64,000 nt of DNA from G965216905 sp965216905 (GTDB lineage Bacteria > Actinomycetota > Acidimicrobiia > Spongiisociales > ZC4RG35): positions 682,001 to 746,000 of the forward strand of contig OZ244213.1 of NCBI GenBank assembly GCA_965216905.1. Direction: 5' to 3'. The stretch's first letter is position 1. Each line of letters starts with the position of its first letter. The notes under the pieces are model-generated. The model had not been told where the DNA came from, ran no database searches, and saw only the letters and a list, made by a program, of their open reading frames with translations. Shown here piece after piece: positions 61,194 to 64,000 of the stretch. The translations under genes were made by a program, and so were the position numbers.

Positions 61194-63607
61194 GCCGGGG
61201 TCACCTCGACCTCAGGATGGTCACCGAGATGCGGCATGTCGGGCTGGTTGGCAGGGATGTACACGGTGCCTCTCGCCAGTCCATCGTCGGCCGTCAGCGG
61301 CATCGTCGCCTCGGCCGTGGCGGTCCGCACCGTCACGCGATCCGACAGCCCCAGCCGTTTGATGTCGTCCGGATGGACATGTGCGACCGCCCCGGGGGCG
61401 AGCGCGGCGAGAGACGGACCGAGGCGGACGGTGATCGAGTCGTCGTAGAGCACTCGCGCGTGATGGAGGACCATGTCGCCGGCTTCCATCGAACCGGGCG
61501 TGTCGACCGGAACATGCACGAGTGGTTGGTGGCCTTCATCGGTCGGGACCACGATTCCATCCGGATCTCCCCACTCGAGGGATTCCCAGGTGACCCCGGC
61601 GTATGCGGGAGCGAGGTTGGCGATTTCGCCGGCCACCGCCTCCGCCGAGCTCAGGCCGAGTTCGGTGCCCAGGCGTCGGGCGATGTCGTCCAGAATGGAC
61701 CAGTCGGGCCGCGACTTACCCGGACCAGGGACCACGCGGTTCACCTTCTGCACCCGGCCTTCGACGTTGGTGACGGTCCCCTCCTTCTCGGTGAATCCCT
61801 CGGCGGGGAGCACGACGTCGGCCAAGACCGATGAGTCCGTCAGAAAGAGATCGATCGCCACGGTCAGCTCGGCGGCCTCCAGGGCGGCCGCAGCCAACTC
61901 GTTGTCCGGAAAGTCCCGGACCGGATCGGCGCCCACCAGGAACACCGCCTTCATCTCCCCGTCGCGAAGGGCTTCGAGCATCGCTCGGGTGTCTCGACCG
62001 GGCGCGGCCGGCAACTCACCCCAGGCGTCGGCCAACGACTCGTCCGGTGACGAGATCGACACGCGACCCGGAAGCAGCGTCGGCGCCAGTCCCATGTCGA
62101 GGGCGCCGTAGACGTTCGAGCGGCGGACCAGCGGCAGGACCTTGGAATCGGGCAGCGATCGCACGTGGGCGGCCACGGCCTCCGACAGACGCGGATCCTC
62201 GGTCGACCCGGTGCGCCCGACCAGCGCGACGACGTTTCCGGCATCCAGGAGCGCCGCCGCCTCGTCGTACGGCCGTGCGCCGGACTTCAGCCGGCTGAGA
62301 ACTTGGGCGCCGGAGCCGGGCCGGTAGGTGAACGCGTGAGTGGCACGGTCATCCAATCCGGTCCGGCGCGGATGGATGACGATCAGGTTCTTGCCGAGTT
62401 CCTGCGCCGCTCTCCGCACCCGCAGGTAGAGGGTCGGGTGCTCCTCTTTCAGATCTGCCGCCCACACCAGAATCGTGTCCGCGGTATCGATGTCGTTGAT
62501 CACCGCCCGATCTGCGGTGGCGGCCAGGAACCGAGGATCGATGCCATCAGCGAGCTGTGCATCGACCGAGTTCGAGCCGATCACCGATCGCATGAACTTC
62601 GACAACGCATAGGCGTCCTCATTCGTACCCCTCGCCCCCCCGATGGCACCCACGGCGGCTCCTCCGAACTCTTCGATGAGGGCGGAGAGCTGCGAGCCGA
62701 TCCGTTCGATGGCAACGGACCAGGAGACCGGAACCAGCTGCCCGGTCGTGTCGCGGATCATCGGATCGGCGAGCCGCTCGTCGGACCGCAGGTACTCGTG
62801 CCCGAACCGGCAGCGATCAGAGAGCCAGCCGTGATTGGTGGCATCCGAGTCGACACCCACGAAGCGGAGCACCTCGTTCTGGCTCACGTGGACGGCGATG
62901 CGGTCACCGGAGGTGCAGTGCACGCACGTCGACTCGACCGACGTCAGATCCCACGGCCGCGCCCGGAACCGATACGTGGTGGCGGTCAAGGCGCCGACGG
63001 GGCAGATCTGAACGGTGTTCCCCGAGAAGTACGAGGAGAATGGGAGGTCCGGGAACGTGTTGACTTGGGTGGCGTTGCCGCGGTCCTTGAACTCGATCAG
63101 TGGGTCGCCTGATATCTCGTCGGAGAAGCGAGTGCAGCGGGCACACAGGATGCACCGCTCGCGATCGAGGAGCACCAGGTCCGAGATCGGGATCGGCTTC
63201 TCGTAGTGGCGCTTCTCCTCGACGAATCGGCTCTCACCCGGCCCATAGGCGAAGGCCTGGTCCTGGAGTGGACACTCCCCGCCCTTGTCGCAGACCGGAC
63301 AGTCGAGGGGATGGTTGGCCAGCAGGAACTCCAGGATGCCTTCCTGAGCCTTCTTGACGGTGTCGTTCTTGGTGTCGACCACCATTCCGTCGTTCACCGG
63401 GTTGGTACAGGCGGTGACCATCAGCGGTCCCCGAGGCGTCTCGATCTCGACGAGGCACATCCGGCACATGCCGACGGGGTTCATCCGGGGATGCCAGCAG
63501 AACCGGGGGATGTAGGTGCCGTTGTCCTGAGCGGCCTTGATCAACAGCTCGCCCTTGTCCGCTTCGATCTGCTTTCCGTCGATGGTGACAATGACCCGCT
63601 CCGTCAT
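61190..63607 (-). CDS. nuoG: NADH-quinone oxidoreductase subunit G (cluster 2)
   Basis: An 805-residue peripheral-arm subunit. The N-terminal 2Fe-2S site is in FCWHPRMNPVGMCRMC with a fourth Cys in VTACTNP. HPLDCPVCDKGGEC gives the His-ligated N5 cluster, CILCARC with CPVGAL the next, and CVHCTSGDRI begins the molybdopterin-oxidoreductase-like domain. The C-terminal part has VGADPVRDFP and the DMSO-reductase-like tail. ATG at 63607 overlaps the nuoF stop by four bases (ATGA). DUF3052 is coupled after it. Confidence 0.95.
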   Translation of the reverse strand: MTERVIVTIDGKQIEADKGELLIKAAQDNGTYIPRFCWHPRMNPVGMCRMCLVEIETPRGPLMVTACTNPVNDGMVVDTKNDTVKKAQEGILEFLLANHPLDCPVCDKGGECPLQDQAFAYGPGESRFVEEKRHYEKPIPISDLVLLDRERCILCARCTRFSDEISGDPLIEFKDRGNATQVNTFPDLPFSSYFSGNTVQICPVGALTATTYRFRARPWDLTSVESTCVHCTSGDRIAVHVSQNEVLRFVGVDSDATNHGWLSDRCRFGHEYLRSDERLADPMIRDTTGQLVPVSWSVAIERIGSQLSALIEEFGGAAVGAIGGARGTNEDAYALSKFMRSVIGSNSVDAQLADGIDPRFLAATADRAVINDIDTADTILVWAADLKEEHPTLYLRVRRAAQELGKNLIVIHPRRTGLDDRATHAFTYRPGSGAQVLSRLKSGARPYDEAAALLDAGNVVALVGRTGSTEDPRLSEAVAAHVRSLPDSKVLPLVRRSNVYGALDMGLAPTLLPGRVSISSPDESLADAWGELPAAPGRDTRAMLEALRDGEMKAVFLVGADPVRDFPDNELAAAALEAAELTVAIDLFLTDSSVLADVVLPAEGFTEKEGTVTNVEGRVQKVNRVVPGPGKSRPDWSILDDIARRLGTELGLSSAEAVAGEIANLAPAYAGVTWESLEWGDPDGIVVPTDEGHQPLVHVPVDTPGSMEAGDMVLHHARVLYDDSITVRLGPSLAALAPGAVAHVHPDDIKRLGLSDRVTVRTATAEATMPLTADDGLARGTVYIPANQPDMPHLGDHPEVEVTPA

Positions 63608-64000
63608 GCGTGCGCTCCTTCGCCCAACGGTGCCGCGGCAAACGGGCAGCCACCGCCGGTGATGTGCTCCATCACCTCTTCCCGGAAATGGCGCGTGATG
63701 GACAGAATCGGAGAGACGGCCGACGGCCCGAGCGGGCAGATCGTGGTCATCTTCGGAGGCCAGGCGAGGCCGACGGAGATGTTGTCGGAGACGTCGAGGA
63801 TCAGGTCGACGTCGATCTCGCGTCCCTGCCCGGATTCGATCCGGCGGAGGATCATCTCCATCCACGTCGTTCCCTCCCGACATGGCGTGCACTGGCCACA
63901 GGACTCATGCGCGAAGAACCGGACCACCCGCTCGGCGGCTCGCACCACACAGGTGGTGTCATCCATGACCACTACGGCTCCGGAGCCCAGCATCGAGCCT
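63604..64000 (-). CDS. nuoF: NADH-quinone oxidoreductase subunit F, C-terminal part (5' end beyond window)
   Basis: The last 131 residues of the NADH- and FMN-binding subunit. MLGSGAVVVMDD and ESCGQCTPCREGTTWMEMIL with the later Cys in ICPLGPSAVSPI supply the N3 4Fe-4S cluster ligands. FREEVMEHI is the usual C-terminal helix. The nucleotide-binding half lies past position 64000. It overlaps nuoG by four bases. It makes cluster 2 NADH-linked, in contrast to cluster 1. Confidence 0.92.
   Translation of the reverse strand, partial: GSMLGSGAVVVMDDTTCVVRAAERVVRFFAHESCGQCTPCREGTTWMEMILRRIESGQGREIDVDLILDVSDNISVGLAWPPKMTTICPLGPSAVSPILSITRHFREEVMEHITGGGCPFAAAPLGEGAHA

Overview
The window is high-GC chromosomal DNA from an actinobacterium. 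The best fit is an Acidimicrobiia-like, aerobic, heterotrophic lineage. The signs are an actinobacterial-type transaldolase, GuaB3 next to GuaA, DUF3052, frequent GTG starts, GTGA/ATGA stop-start overlaps between neighbouring genes, and type I NADH dehydrogenase operons. This placement is inferred from gene content only. No rRNA, tRNA or CRISPR array was seen.

Layout. 1-4.1 kb: the end of a B12-binding mutase subunit, transaldolase, and a TetR-ABC export operon behind three evenly spaced palindromes. 4.2-9.6 kb: PcrA helicase, an orphan histidine kinase and a CheA-CheW-REC hybrid kinase. 9.6-14.9 kb: guaA-guaB3, a CPBP protease, trpS and a GNAT. 14.9-20.8 kb: a fasciclin-OmpA membrane protein, citramalate synthase behind a leader-peptide attenuator rich in Ile codons, an AEC carrier, a NUDIX hydrolase and another GNAT. 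20.8-31.3 kb (minus strand): a first complex I operon, nuoABCD-HIJKLMN, lacking nuoEFG, with a heptamer repeat array exactly at the D/H junction and an extra 43-residue membrane ORF between nuoJ and nuoK. 31.4-38.5 kb: a phosphodiesterase-like protein, a DtxR-family regulator with a palindromic site, and an Fbp-type iron(III) ABC importer. 38.5-43.3 kb: mobA and moaA facing each other, with a 3.2-kb block between them bounded by 56-bp imperfect inverted repeats and carrying a secreted delta-60 repeat protein with one frameshift. 43.4-50.98 kb: a thioredoxin, a helix-hairpin-helix protein, a CocE-like hydrolase, a TPM-domain protein, a P1 peptidase and a bactofilin-like membrane protein. 50.97-64 kb (minus strand): a second complex I cluster, nuoF(partial)-G then HIJKLMN. 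Its G/H junction holds DUF3052, a cation antiporter and an 850-bp graveyard of IS110, integrase, DUF433 and Tn3 remnants.

Together the window describes an aerobe with two different complex I systems: one compact form without the NADH-input module and one with it. It also shows regulated iron uptake, molybdenum cofactor synthesis, and attenuation-controlled isoleucine synthesis through citramalate. The least explained structures are the inverted-repeat-bounded delta-60 cassette, the cimA attenuator, the triple tetR operator and the extra small ORF in nuo cluster 1.
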